Source of the DNA: Eulemur rufifrons
Lineage: Eukaryota; Chordata; Mammalia; Primates; Lemuridae
Assembly (NCBI RefSeq): GCF_041146395.1
Contig: NC_091002.1
Location: 2,164,501-2,228,500, forward strand
DNA: 64,000 nt
Reading direction: 5' to 3'
Shown: in pieces, positions 20,830 to 37,390 of the stretch
How the letters are laid out: each line of letters starts with the position of its first letter
How positions within the stretch are numbered: position 1 is the first letter of the stretch
Made by a program: the position numbers and the translations under genes
The notes under the pieces: model-generated
What the model was told of the DNA's origin: nothing
Database searches by the model: none
What the model saw: only the letters and a program-made list of their open reading frames with translations

Positions 20830-23800
20830 CCACCATGTTCCAAACACACACCAACAGGACAATAGCAAAAATGGCAAAGTAAGGAACTCTGAAATTCTAC
20901 CCTTCCATAAAAGCAATGAAAAAATTGATAAACTATGCCAGAAATAACTTTTTTTAACTGTGGAAATTAACTAAAGGCTTGGACATGCCAAGGGGGCAGT
21001 TATTCAAGACAAGCAGCTGAGCCTCATCAGGAACAGTGAGCCTTGTGATGTCTCACTTGCCCAGTCTCATTCCTCACTTCCTAGCACATCAATAGCTTTG
21101 AAAGTAACTGTTCACATTCCTTGTGCCAGAGAGAGCAGAACAGACCTTCTTCATACAGAATTGTAATTATTTTGAATGTATGTTGGCTTCCTGGAAGAAG
21201 ACTGGTTGGAAACTCTTATCTTTACTTCACCTGACTTGGAACTTGCCCATTGCTACCTGGGAGAAGAAAGAGACATTTATAAAAAAAATTTACAGGAATA
21301 TGTTTCAGTCACTGCTGCAGGAAGTGATAGATAATAGTTGGTGCAATCCATAAACTAAAAAACTCTAGAAGAGAGGCTGGGGAATGAGATGCTTAGGGGA
21401 ATAGGGTATCAAAAGCTCCTGCCTATTCTTGGGGAGCTATAGGACCATATGCATGCCCAAGACTGTACACATACTCAAGAAAGACTTGAGAAAGCCATAA
21501 ACTCTCATCTCTGGCTAACCTTGAGGGTTTGTGCCAGTAGGAAGTGAAGGCTAAGTAGAGCTGTCAACTTCTGTCTCAGTGTTGAAGGTATACTCCAACA
21601 CACATACAAAACCCTTCTGCAAAGACTAGATTTTTTTTTTTTTTTTTTGGTTCCAGGAGTGTAAGTAAATCTCTTCCCAGTTATTAGATGACCATTAAAC
21701 TAGTGGGATAGAGAATTCAGTGTCCACACATAACAAAGAATAGACTTTATAGAACTAGTTCAGAAAAGTCACTAAACAAACAAACAATTACTAAACAAAG
21801 TCACTAAACAAACAAACAAACAAATAACAAACAACAACAACAGCAAATCTTAGGAAGAGGAAATAATCCGATTTCCAGAGTTGCCAAATCATAGTATTCA
21901 AAATGTCCAATTTCCAACAAAGAATTACTAAGATCACAAAGAAATAAGCATAGCATAGAAATAAAATGCATAGACAATACATAGGAAAAAAAAGCAATAG
22001 AAACTGTCCCTGAGGAAGCCAAGAGATTAGACATTCTAGGCAAGAACTTTAAACTGGACATTTTAAATATGTTCAAAGAAATAAAGAAAACCAAACCTAA
22101 AGAACTAAAGGAAAGTATGAGAACCATGTCTCACCAAATAGAGAATAGCAATAGATAAATAGAAATTATAAAAAGGAACCAAATAGAAGTTCTGGAGTGG
22201 AAAAGTACAATAACTGAAATGAAAAATTTGCTAGAGGGGCGCAACAGCATATCTGAGCAGGAACAAGAAAGAATCACCAAGGGAAGATAATCTTGGTGAA
22301 TTTAGATTATCCAGTCTGAGGAAGAGAAAGGAAAAAACAATGAAATTAAAACAGGTCTCAGAGACCTGTGAGGTGCCATCAAGTGTAGCAACCACATAAT
22401 GGAAACCCCAGAAGGAGAGAGGAAATAAAAGGGGGCAGAAGGAATATTTGAAATATGTCAAAGAAGATATGTCAAATATGTTGAAGATATGGTCAAAACA
22501 TTCTAAATTTGATGAAAAACATTAATATACATATTCAAGAAGCTCAGTGAACCTCTAGTAAGATCAACTCAAAGGATCTACACCTAGATTAATCAAAATG
22601 TCAAAGTTAAACACAGAGAATTTTGAAAGCAGCAAGAGAGAAGTGACTAGTCATGTACCATAAGATTAACAGCTGGTTTCTCATCAGAAACCATGAAGGC
22701 CAGAGGCAGTGAGATGAAATATTCAAAGTTCTAAAAAAAAAAACAAAACTATCAATCAAGAATTCTGTATCTGGAAAGACTATTTTTAAGAGAAATTAAG
22801 ACATCCTCGGATAAACAAAACTAGCAGACCTACCCTTCCACAGACGTTAAACAGAGTCCTTCAGAAATGAACTGTAGGGATAATATAGAGTAACTCACAT
22901 CTCCATGAAGAAATAACACCAGTATAGGTAAATACATAAATAAATATAAGAGACAGAATAAATGTATTTTTGTTTGTAATTCTTTTTATTCATATGTATC
23001 AAAAAACCTGTATAGTTATTATGAATCTATGTTGATGGATACATATTGGATAAAGCTGTAATTTTTGGTAATAATAGCATAAAGGGAACAAATGGAGATA
23101 TATTGCACCAAAGATTTATATTTGAAATTAAGTTAGTATTAATCTGTACTGGATTATTATAAATAAAGATGCTAATTATAATCCCCAGGGCAACCACTAA
23201 GGAAATAGCAAAATTCAGAGAGATGAGAAAAGAACTAAAATGGTACACTAGAAAATATATTTAACAAAAGAAGGAAATAACAGAGGAACTGAGGAATAAA
23301 AAAGGCATAACACATAGAGAAAGTAAATAAATGACAGAAGTTCTTCCTTATCAGCAATTACATTAAATATAAATGGATTAAGCTCTCCAGTTAAAGGGCT
23401 TATATTGGCAGACTGCATAAAAAACATGGTCCAACTGTCCACAAGAGATGCATTTTAAATTCCAAGACACAAGTAGGTTGAAAGTAAAAAAAATAGGAAA
23501 AGATAATCCATGCAAATAAACAAAAGAGAGGTTGAGTGGCTAGACTAATACCAAACATTATAATAGATTTTAAGACAAAAACTATTATTTGGGAAAAATA
23601 AGGACATTATATAATGATAAAAAGTCAATCCATCAAGAAGACATAACAACTACAAATATTTACATATCTAACAAGAGAATGCCCAGATATATGAAGCAAA
23701 AACTAACAGGAATAAAGACAGAAATAGACCAACGAACAATAATAGTTGGAGACTTCAATACTCTACTTTTAGTAGTGAAAAGAACAACTAGACAGAAGAT

Positions 23801-24204
23801 TAGCAAGGAAATTGAAGACTTGAACAACACTATAAACCAATTAGACCTAATAGACATGTATAGAACAGTACCCCAAACAATGTAAAATACACATTCTTCT
23901 CAAGTGCCCATGTGGACCGTATGTTTGGCCATAAAATAGTCTAAATAAGTTTAGAAATATTTAAATTACGCAAAATACATCTGTGACCTCAATAGAATAA
24001 AATTAAAAATCAATAATAGAAGGAAAGTTGGAAAATTCACAAATATGTAAAAATTAAATAACGTAGTCCTAAATAACCAAAATTAGAAAATAGTTTGAGG
24101 TGAAAAAAATAAAAATACAGCATATCGAAACTTATGGGATGCTGTGAGAACAGTGCTTACTGAGAAATTTATAGCTAAATGCCTACATTAAAAAAAAAGA
24201 ATGG

Positions 24205-28372
<4,168 letters not shown>

Positions 28373-28378
28373 AAGAAT

Positions 28379-28649
28379 GGACTGGTCACAGTGGCTCATG
28401 CCTGTAATCCCAGCGCTCTGAGAGGTTGAGGTGGAAGGATCTCTTGAGGTCAGGAGTCTGAGACCAGCCTGAGCTAACCCCATCTCTACAAAAAATAGAA
28501 AAATTAGTCTGGTATGGTGGCTCATGCCTATAGTCCCAGCCACTCAGGAGGCTGAGGCAGGAGGATCGCTGGAGCCCAGGAGTTTGAGGTTGCTGTGAGC
28601 TAGGCTGAGCCACGGCACTCTAGCCCAGCGACGGCGTGAGAGCCCATCT

Positions 28650-28680
<31 letters not shown>
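28379..28680 (+). mobile_element. Alu, intermediate age
   Basis: Dimeric Alu (tggctcatgcctgtaatccc, then gaggctgaggcaggaggatc) next to the tail of the nested L1, ending in about 32 A residues. It lacks the long A/T-rich linker of the young lemur Alus. Confidence 0.92.
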
Positions 28681-28682
<2 letters not shown>

Positions 28683-29372
28683 AGACAAAACAAAGAAAAG
28701 CCAAAAGATTGTTCTTTGAAAAGATCAACAAAATTGTCAAGCCTCTAGCTAGACTGACTGAGAGAAAACTCAATACTAGAATTAGGAGTGAAAGTGGGAA
28801 CATTACTACACTTTACAGAAATAAAAAGGGTTATAAGGGAACATTATGAGTAATCGCATGCCAATAAGTTAGATAACCTAGATCAATGGACAGATGCCTA
28901 GAACTACAGAAACTACCCAAACTGACTTAAGAACAAATAAAAAATCTAGATAGACTTATCACAAGTTGAGGTTTTGATAGCAATCATCAAACTTGCAGCA
29001 AAGGGAAAATGCAGGGATTTCACTGGTGGTTTCACTGATGAATTCTACAAACATTTAAAAAATTAACACTAGTACTTCTCAAATGCTTTGAAAAATATAA
29101 GAGGAGGAAACACTTCCTAGCTTATTCTGAGGCCAGAATTACACTGATACCATCACCAGACCTTCAATTGGGCAACTGTTTCTTATCGATGATTTGAAAA
29201 ACACAAATAACCAAAAAAATAGATATAAATTAGATTTCATCAAAATTCAACACTTTTGTGCATCAAAGGGCTGTATCAGGAAAGTGTAAAGACAACCCAT
29301 AGAATGGGAGAAACTATTTACAAATCACACATTTGTTAAGAACCTACTATACAGAATATATTAAGAACTCTT

Positions 29373-29653
29373 TTTATTTTATTTTTTTTATTTCATCTTA
29401 TTATTATGGGGGATACAGAATTTCAGGTTACATACGTTGCTCATGTCCCGCCTGTGCCCCCAAGTCAGAGCTCCAGGCGTGTCCGTCCCCCAGACAGTGC
29501 GCATTGCACCCATCATGTAGGTATATATCCCTCCCCTCCCCACCCCCCCTCCCTGAGTCAGCACCTTCAAGCGTGACCATTCCCCAAACGGTGTGCAATG
29601 CACTCATTGTGTAGGCAAACACCCATCCCCTCCCCCCACCCCCCACCTCAATG
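29373..29653 (-). mobile_element. L1 3' UTR fragment, antisense
   Basis: Only about 280 bp of the lemur-type L1 3' UTR, starting with T-rich tail sequence then gggggatacagaatttcagg, and ending in C-rich cccacctca. Flanked by aagaactctt (29363-29372 and 29654-29663). Same family as 13600-13945 and 48993-49539. Confidence 0.93.
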
Positions 29654-29938
29654 AAGAACTCTTGTAATTCAATAATAAAAAGACAAGTAACACAATTTTA
29701 GAATGGGAAAAGGATTTGAATAGACATTTCTCCAAGGAGATATATAAATAATCAATGAGCACATGAAAAGATGCTCAACATTATTAGCATTGGGGAAATG
29801 CAAATCAAAACCACAATGATCTATCACTTCATACTAGAATGTAATAATAATGATAATAAAGAGAATAACAGATGTTGGCAGAAATGTGAAGAAATTGGAA
29901 TTTTATAAATTGCTAGTGAGGATGTAAATGGTGCAGGT

Positions 29939-30408
29939 ATTCCTTCTCTTCTCTGAGTGTCAGTGGGAAATTGGGGAAAAGAATGTCCTCTTCACGGTGG
30001 GGGCGTCTGGGGAGGGGACACAGTGAGTCCACCCTAGTTGGTGGTACCCAGCATGCGCCGAAGGTTCAAGAATTCTCATCTTTGAACCTAGAGAAATAGG
30101 CGCTATAAACAAACAGGGAATTAAGCCAAAGGTGGATGCTATCGCTCTTTTAATTTTCTTAACTTTTTTCTATTATTAAACTACAAGCTGTAGATTTCAT
30201 AGTTCTCACAGAACTTCTATCATTTTAAACTGACTTGTATATTTAAAAAAAATCTTAAGTAGGATGTCTTGTACTGTTGCCAGACCCTCTTCTGTGATGT
30301 GTAATGAAATGCATTTGATTGTTTGAAATTTTCTGTTTTTAAAAATGTAGCACTTGACTTTTTGCCAAGGGAAAAAACATATTATTCCAGTGCAAAAAAA
30401 AAAAAAAA
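29939..30408 (+). pseudogene. Processed retrocopy of an unidentified transcript
   Basis: A 470-bp sequence with no L1 or Alu similarity interrupts the old L1. It ends in a run of about 18 A residues and is flanked by an exact 13-bp duplication aaatggtgcaggt (29926-29938 and 30409-30421), the marks of L1-driven retroposition. Its AT-rich second half (tgtgtaatgaaatgcatttg, ttgaaattttctgtttttaa) looks like mRNA 3' UTR. There is no open frame and no clear AATAAA near the tail. I do not recognise the source gene. Confidence 0.82.
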
Positions 30409-31046
30409 AAATGGTGCAGGTGTTGTGGAAACAGTTTGACAGTTTCTCAAAAAATTAAAGGTAAAATTACAATATGATCTAGAAATTCTACTCCTGGATA
30501 TATAGTGAAGAGAACTGAAAACACGTGTTCACACAAAAATAGCCAAAAAGTAGGAACAGCCTAAATGTCCATTAACTGATGAATATATAAACAAATGTGG
30601 ATTATCCATAAATAGAATGTTATTGAGCCATGAAAAAATGAAGTACTAATACATGCTGTAACATGGATGAACTTTGAAAACATTATGCTAAGAGAAAGAA
30701 GTCTATCAGAAAAGGCCAGATATTGTATGATTTCATTTATACGAACTGCCTAGAATAAAAAAATCCATAGAAACAGAAATTAGATTAATGTTTGCCCAGG
30801 GATGAAGAAGGGGGTGGAATTGGTAATGACTGTTAACGGGTACAAGGATTCTTGTTGGAGTGATGGAAATGTTCTGGAATTAGATAGAGGTATGGTTGCA
30901 CAGTATTGTGAAGATACTCAAATCTAGTGACTTGTACACTTTAAAATGATGAATTTATATTATGTGAATTATATCCCAGTAAAAATATTGTAAAAAATAA
31001 TAAAGAGAGAACAAAGGAAAAAATGAGCATCAACAAAAGCCATACA

Positions 31047-32920
31047 CAACTGACCCTTGAACAACACAGATTTGGAATGTGCAGGTACACTTATATGCAG
31101 ATTTTAAAAATAAATATGTTGAAAATTTTTTTGGAGAGTTGCAACAATTTAAAAAAACAGATAAGCCACATAGCTTAGAAATATTGATAAATTAAGAAAA
31201 AGGTATGTCATGAATTCATAAAATATATGTAGATACTAATTTATTTTATCATTTACTACCATCAAACACACATACCTATTTTAAAATGTTAAAATGTATT
31301 AAAACTCACAGACACACAAACACTTACAGACTATACATGGTGTCCTTCAAAGTTGAGAGAAAAGTAAAAAAATGTAAAGATGCAGTATTAAGTCATAACT
31401 AATGCCCTATTCTGGAAAAAAATTCCATAGAGGACATTTATTAGTAAGTCAGAGAAGTGAGCACCAGCATTTAAGGCAGGAAGGGATACGCCAACTCTAT
31501 TGCTTTATGCAAACGTAGTAGGGTTTATGATGAGGACTTTGCTTTTCTATAGAGCTGCTAATCTGAGCCTTGAAAAGAAAAGAAAACACTAGCTGCCAGC
31601 CTTTGGTTGTACAAGAAGGCCTGGACAACGCAAACACTTTGCCTGAGTTGGTTCCATTGGTGCTTTGTCCCTGATGTCAAGAAGCATTAACGCCTCTCTA
31701 GTGAGGGACTGACTTTTAAAGTTCTTTTGATGTTGGACAATGCCCTGGGCCACCTGGAACCTCATGAGGTCAACTCCAAAGGTGTTGAATGAATTCGACT
31801 ACTTTCCCCGAACACAGCGTCTCTAATTCAGCCTCTAGATCTAGGGAGGTAGAGGATCTTTACGGCTCCTTACACATGGGCACACCATGGAAAGGATTGT
31901 CAGTGCTATGAAAGAGAACTCCTATAAAGAGAACATCATGAAAATCTGGAAGGATTACACCGTTGAAGATGCCATTACTTTTATAGAAAAAGCTATGAGA
32001 GCCATCAAGGCTGAAATAATTTCTGCTGGAGAAAACTGTGTCTGGATGTTGGGCATGACTTTACGGGGTCTACAACAGAGGCAATCAAGGGAATAATGAA
32101 AGAAATTATGCATATGGAAAAAACAGTGGAAACTGAAGGGTTTCAAGATACGGGTCTTGGAGAAATTCAAGAGGTAACGGACGCCACACCAGACGAATGA
32201 ACAGAAGACGACCGGATGGAGACGCGGGCTTCGGAAGCAGTGCCGGACGGTGAGGCTCTAGCAAGAGGTGGCAGACGCAGTGCCAGGGAGCAAACTCGCA
32301 TTGGACAGTCTGCAGGAGGGCGCTGACTACTCAGCACTGCTTTGGGCTTCTTTTATGACCTGGACCCTTCTATGATTCAGGCACTGAAGCTAAAGCAAGC
32401 AGTGGAAGAAGGATTGGTACCCCAGAGAAACATCTTTAGAGAAATGAAAAAGCAAAAAAAAAAAAAAAAAGAAGACAGAAATGCTGATGTATTTCTGTAA
32501 AGGGACACCGAGTGTGCCTGCCTCTCCTGTCTCCCTTCCCCCCTCTCCGCCCCTTCTGCCTCCGCCACCTGAGACGGTGAGACCCGCCCTCGCCTCCCTC
32601 CGGCGCAGCCTGCCCAGCAGGAGACGGTGAGCACGCAGGCCTCTGGGATGACCCACTGCCGCTTCGCGAATGGCATTCTCTTCCTAATGATTTTCTTAAT
32701 AACGTTTTCTTTTCTCTAGCTTACTTCATTGTAAAAGTACAGTGTATAATACATATGACCTATAAAATATGTGTTCATCGATGGCTTATGTCATTGTAAG
32801 GCTCTGGTCAACAGTAGGCTGTTAGTAGTTAAGGTTTTGGGGAGCCAAAAGTGGTATGTGGACTTTTGACTGGATGGGGAGTTGGTGCCCCTAACCCCCA
32901 TGCTGTTCAAGGGTCAACTG
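31047..32920 (+). mobile_element. Tigger-family (TcMar) DNA transposon, Tigger2-like
   Basis: The left end (caactgacccttgaacaaca at 31047) and the right end (tgttcaagggtcaactg, ending 32920) are terminal inverted repeats. The 1.87-kb length is shorter than an autonomous Tigger, so there are internal deletions. The transposase remnant is on the + strand. Confidence 0.88.
31470..32575 (+). pseudogene. Decayed Tigger transposase
   Basis: Fragments of the DDE/D transposase can be read: the second catalytic aspartate block LDNAPGH near 31731-31751, the stretch around NIMKIWKDYTVEDAITFIEK near 31933-31992, and the acidic and proline/serine-rich C-terminal tail near 32380-32575. Frameshifts and stops separate them and the N-terminal DNA-binding part is missing or unrecognisable. 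The family is related to human TIGD1 and JRK-type genes. Not functional. Confidence 0.82.
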
Positions 32921-33378
32921 TGTTCATTTTCTGCCCCCGAGTTTGTCCGAATCAACGGTGCAATCTTAAGGCAAGTCCTGCCAGTAAGTGGGTCATCCAG
33001 CCTGCGTTTCTTGCACATCAACTCGCTGCCAGCCCCTGAGCTGGGCACTGGGTACAGACAGAGGTGAGACCCCGGCTCTCCCTGGCAGAGCTCACTGTCT
33101 GGCAGGTGAGACAGACATAGGTGGGTCTGATGGCACTGAGAGCAGGTGCTCCTGTGGGGCTGAATGCAGGGGCAGCAACAGCTCCGCCTGGGAGGGGAGG
33201 GCTGCAGGAATGAGGGCCAGGGATGTCTTCACCAGGACATTTGCATAGTCGGGGTCCAGGCAGAGGTGATGAAGGGCAGGCGGGGAAGAGATCATGCAGA
33301 CCCTGGACTTCAGGCTGGAGCTTTAGACTGTGGCGTAATGCTACGCTCAAGGTGGCATGGCTTCAAAATACTAATACA
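32921..33378. other. Single-copy sequence, GC-moderate
   Basis: No repeat recognised. Overlapping open frames on both strands have no known domain. Confidence 0.45.
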
Positions 33379-33382
33379 TTAA

Positions 33383-33521
33383 CTGCCATGTGAGTTGTAT
33401 TTAACTCATGGCAGCTTTGAGCCCGGGGCCGCATGGAGCACAGGTAACTCACACGTCTCTGCGCCTTGGGAGTTGTGAGAACTGTTTTTCATGTTGTATA
33501 TAACTCACACATGGAAAACAA
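33383..33521. mobile_element. Short palindromic DNA element with TTAA flanks (piggyBac-type MITE, possibly MER85)
   Basis: 139 bp lie between TTAA at 33379-33382 and TTAA at 33522-33525, the piggyBac target duplication. The left end (ccatgtgagttgtatttaac) and the reverse complement of the right end (ccatgtgtgagttatataca) are similar inverted repeats. A sub-terminal hairpin ctgccatg...catggcag lies at 33383-33414. The length equals what I recall for MER85. Confidence 0.6.
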
Positions 33522-33525
33522 TTAA

Positions 33526-34250
33526 AGATAACACAGTTTTCATTAAATTAGAAAGGATTGTTTTGTTTTCAAAGTTTTTATTCTATTTTCATAATAAAAC
33601 ATTGTGGCCCCAAGGAAAAAATTTTTTTCCAGGGTGGCAGTCAATTAATAAAAATTCTGTTCTAAAAATGTAACAGGGTTTGTTTATTAAAACAATATGT
33701 ATTGACCCCTATTAGGTTCCAGGTACTGTCCTTGGTTTGGGGCAAATAGTGAGTAAAAGAGACATTGTCACTGCTCACGTGGCCCTTCAATTGTCAACTA
33801 GAAGCCTTTGTGGCAGCATGGCCCATAATAATGGGTCTCAGTGTCCAATGTCACTAGAATGGTTACGTCATTTGGGACCATAATATGATGAAATGTTATT
33901 AATCATTCTAAGTAACGTTTGTTGGTAATTTCAATGGGAGATATTCCAGATTTAAGTGAAAAGCAGGTTCCATATAAACTGAAAAAAATTAATGCTGGCA
34001 ATTACACTGGTGATCTCAAGGGGTGGCAGAATTCTGAATGACTTTCATTTTCTTCTGTGACTTTTCTATATTTTCTATGTAAAGAAATATTTTCTACAAC
34101 AAGCATGTTGTGTAACATAGTAAAAATAATTGTTTAAAACGTCTTTGTAGGAAAGCTATAAATTTGAGTCTACCCTAAAGTATCCTTTTAGAATTTTCAG
34201 ACAGCTAGGGTGAGGTGTAAAGAGAGTGCTGTCTTAGCACTTCAGATTTT
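33526..34250. other. AT-rich sequence with L2-like and old LINE-like portions
   Basis: 33670-33800 resembles L2 (attgacccctattaggttcc, aggtactgtccttgg). 33880-34130 resembles an old LINE 3' end. Neither is certain. Confidence 0.4.
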
Positions 34251-34855
34251 CTGCCCTTTCCTGTTAGAAAGATGACAAAACATCCTCTCCTCTCCCAGCG
34301 TGGTGAGCTGTTTGTCCCTCTTGCAGAGCCAGCAGTGGATCAGAATTCCTGCCCCTCCACTGCGGCTAGTGCCACGGAAGCCAAGAAAACTGATCTCCAG
34401 GTTCCCTCACTCCAGATGGCCCTTTGACAGCAAAGAGAAACAGTCCCACAGTCACAGTGCACGTCCTGCTCAACTGGATGCCCTCCGGGCACCCTGCATC
34501 TGCTGGACGGGCGCTTTGCTTTCAGATTTTCACTTGGAGTTTGAAGTGTGCCTTTGGTCAGTCTGTAAGCCTCAGTGGTGTTTTTTGTTTGGTAATTTTT
34601 AGGAACTCGGCATTTTTGGCACCTGCTGGAGCAAGTCAGGAACACCCTGAGTCCTACCTGAGCCTGGGGGAGAAGGGGAGGGGCATTCGTGTCCGTCACT
34701 CGTGTTCAGAGGCCCCCACTTCCCTTTGCAGATGGGCACTTCTGTGCTTCACACAGAGAGCCTGGGTGGCTGCCGGTGCACAGAGAGACCGGAGCAAATA
34801 TTAACACTCGGAGCAGCTAAGCCTGATTTCCATGGCGCTGGCCATTCGTAGAGGG
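34251..34855. other. Single-copy intronic sequence
   Basis: No repeat recognised; frames of 100-126 codons on both strands show no domain. Confidence 0.45.
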
Positions 34856-35050
34856 GGACAGCGCTGACATTTTTGGAGCTCCTCTAAGTGCCAGGCACTC
34901 CATGTGGAAATGCACTCGGTCATCATGGTGTCCCGAGTAGCTGTTTTTATTCCCACTCTACAGAAGAAGAAATTGAAGCTGAAAAAATAAGAAACTTACC
35001 CAGCTCATAAGTGGCAGAGCTGGAATTTGAACCCCAACGAGTCCAATTCC
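34856..35050 (-). mobile_element. MIR SINE, antisense
   Basis: Antisense MIR order: ctaagtgccaggcactccat, cagaagaagaaattgaag, then agtggcagagctggaatttg. Confidence 0.82.
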
Positions 35051-35782
35051 AAAGATTTTGTTTCTTCTTCTTGTCCTGGCTGTTGCTTTATGAATGTGAA
35101 ATCTCATTTATTCAAATTGAATTTCTTGCCCATGGCACTTTTATCATGGGATAGAAAAGGGAACATAAAAACTGTTATTCATTGACTAGGGCGGCCTGCC
35201 TGATTTCTGCCTCCAGTCGATGAGGACATGCTTCATTAATGTTTGTTGAATGAATGAATGATATACCTCAAATGCCTATGTCTTAAAAATGATACAAATA
35301 CAACTTCTTATTATTGCTCATAATTACTTTCACTCTTTGCTAACAGTTTGTGAAATATAAATGAATCAGTGTGACTCTTCTCTTGCTGAAGAGGACATAC
35401 TAGCTTCTTCTAGAAGGATGCTGTTTCGACAGCAATGTCTACACATCAGCAAAGAAAGAGCTCCTTCTTGTTCTTTGGCAGATTCTTAAGGTCTTACCAA
35501 GCCTCTCGTTTCTCACCTGTTGTCCTTGATGCTCTGGCTTCTGGGCACTGGAGTGTAGCCAAGAAGGGGAGCTCAGGACCTAGGGCTTTTTTCATGAAGT
35601 GACATGTGAATCTTAGGCTCTACCTTGTGTGACTCCAATCAGATTATTTTCAGAGGAGTCACTTTTATAGTTTCTGAAGGCTTTAAAGATTAACACTCAA
35701 AATGGGACCCTGATCACTCACTCAGTGGTCATGCTGCTATGTGATTCAGATATTTCTCCAGTTGCTAAGTAAGGAGCGGCAG
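35051..35782. other. Unassigned intronic sequence
   Basis: A MIR/L2-like tail (ttgttgaatgaatgaatga) lies near 35244; otherwise nothing recognised. Confidence 0.4.
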
Positions 35783-36222
35783 GTATCAGTTAGCTATTGC
35801 TGCATAACAAATCACCCCAAACCTAGTGGCTTAAAACAATAAACTTTTGACATTGCTTATGTCTATAGTTCTGGTAACGTGGGCTGGGCTTACATCATCT
35901 CAGAGGGGTTTGCAGTCAGCTGGTGGGTCAGCTGGGTATTTACTCATCTAGGATGGCCCTGGCTAAGATGGGTCATTTCTGCTCCTGTCATCTACTAACT
36001 GGCTAGCTTGTGCTTGGTCATAGACGGGGGCAGAGTTCCAAGAAATAGGGTGTAATAGTGCAAATCCTCTTGACGCCTGTGCTTGGAACTGATATGACAT
36101 CATTCCCATTAACATTTTATTGGCCAAATCAAGTCTCCAAGTTAGCCCAGATGCAAGGAGTGCAGAAATAAACTCCTCCTCTTGATGAGAGGACCTGAAA
36201 AGGTGCATTGCAAAGGCTGTGG
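35783..36222 (-). mobile_element. Ancient MaLR-type LTR (MLT1-like), antisense
   Basis: Opens tatcagttagctattgctgc, ataacaaatcaccccaaacc, tagtggcttaaaacaata, and later cattttattggccaaatcaa. Solo LTR without internal genes. Confidence 0.65.
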
Positions 36223-36514
36223 TATGAAAAGCGGTGAAAATATGAGTGTTAAAGTCAGTGATTTTCAGCAGAGAGAGTTATGTTTACACCAGTGCAGCAG
36301 AGGAAACAGGGAGTTAGGATCTACGTGTATTATTTATGTAACAGGAGGACCCTGGGAACAAGTATACCCTGGGGCTAATCACCCCAATATTTCTTGGCTG
36401 AGAACCAGAGCCATTTCCCTGGTTACAAAACCCACTATCAGCAGCAGAGAGAGGGTAGAAATGCCACCCTAGGAGTTTTATCATATGTGAGGTGTGTGTG
36501 TGTGCACGTGCTAA
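36223..36514. other. Short single-copy stretch with GT-rich tract
   Basis: Nothing recognised except a short GT repeat at 36490-36504. Confidence 0.4.
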
Positions 36515-36730
36515 GCATTTGAAGTAAATTTCTTGACCACATGCTTAGAGTGTACATACCAGTTATTTCTCACAATAATTCTGTAGGGAGGCACTGTAGC
36601 CCCACTTTTCAGACAAGGAAATTGAGACTTCTCAAAGTGAAATAACTCACTGAAGGTCCCCATCTCTAGGTGGTGGACTAGGGTTTTAACCTCCATCTTC
36701 TGATGCCAAAGTCTGTGCCCTCTTCCTATT
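36515..36730 (-). mobile_element. MIR SINE, antisense, diverged
   Basis: cagacaaggaaattgagact, then ggtggactagggttttaacc and gccaaagtctgtgccctctt match antisense MIR. Confidence 0.7.
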
Positions 36731-36915
36731 TTCCAGCTCTTCCCCCTTTTACAAGCTGGTTTCTTATCAGGGGTGCAGTTGTGTGCCCCAGTAACTCAAC
36801 AGTGTGGGGTGACGTACAGCACAGCCTTGCTCTGACGTGACTGTGGGACCCAGGGAAAGAAGATATAGATTCAGCACCTACAGGATATGTTGAACACCTG
36901 CGGTGGGAAAGAGGG

Positions 36916-37390
36916 TGTATTAGTTTCCTATTGCTGTCATAACACATTGCCATCACCCAGTGGCTTAAAACAACACAAATTTATTTTCTTGCACTTCTGG
37001 AGGTTGGAAGTCTACAATGGGTCTCACCAAGCCAATATCAAGGTGTCAGCAGGGCTAGCTGCTCCTAGAGGCTCTGGTGGAGAATCCACTCCTTGCCTTT
37101 TCTAGCCTCGAGAGGCTGCCCACACTCCTTGGCTCGTGGCCTCCTTCTATCTTCAAAGCCAGCAATGGCCTTCAATCGAGTCCTTCGCATGTCCCGTCAC
37201 TCTGACTCAGACCTTTGTGATTACATTGGGCCCATGCAGATGATCCGGCATAACCTCCCATCTCAAGGTCGGCTGATTGGCAACCTCAATTCCATCTGTA
37301 ACCTCAATTCTCCTTTGCCATGTAGTGTAACATTTTCAGGTTCCAGGAAATAGAATATGGGCATCTTTGGGGGCCTTATTCTGTGCACCA
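36916..37390 (-). mobile_element. Ancient MaLR-type LTR (MLT1-like), antisense, near full length
   Basis: tgtattagtttcctattgct, agtggcttaaaacaacacaa, ttctggaggttggaagtcta, then ctttgtgattacattgggcc and catctttgggggccttattc. About 475 bp with TG and CA ends; solo LTR. Confidence 0.78.
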
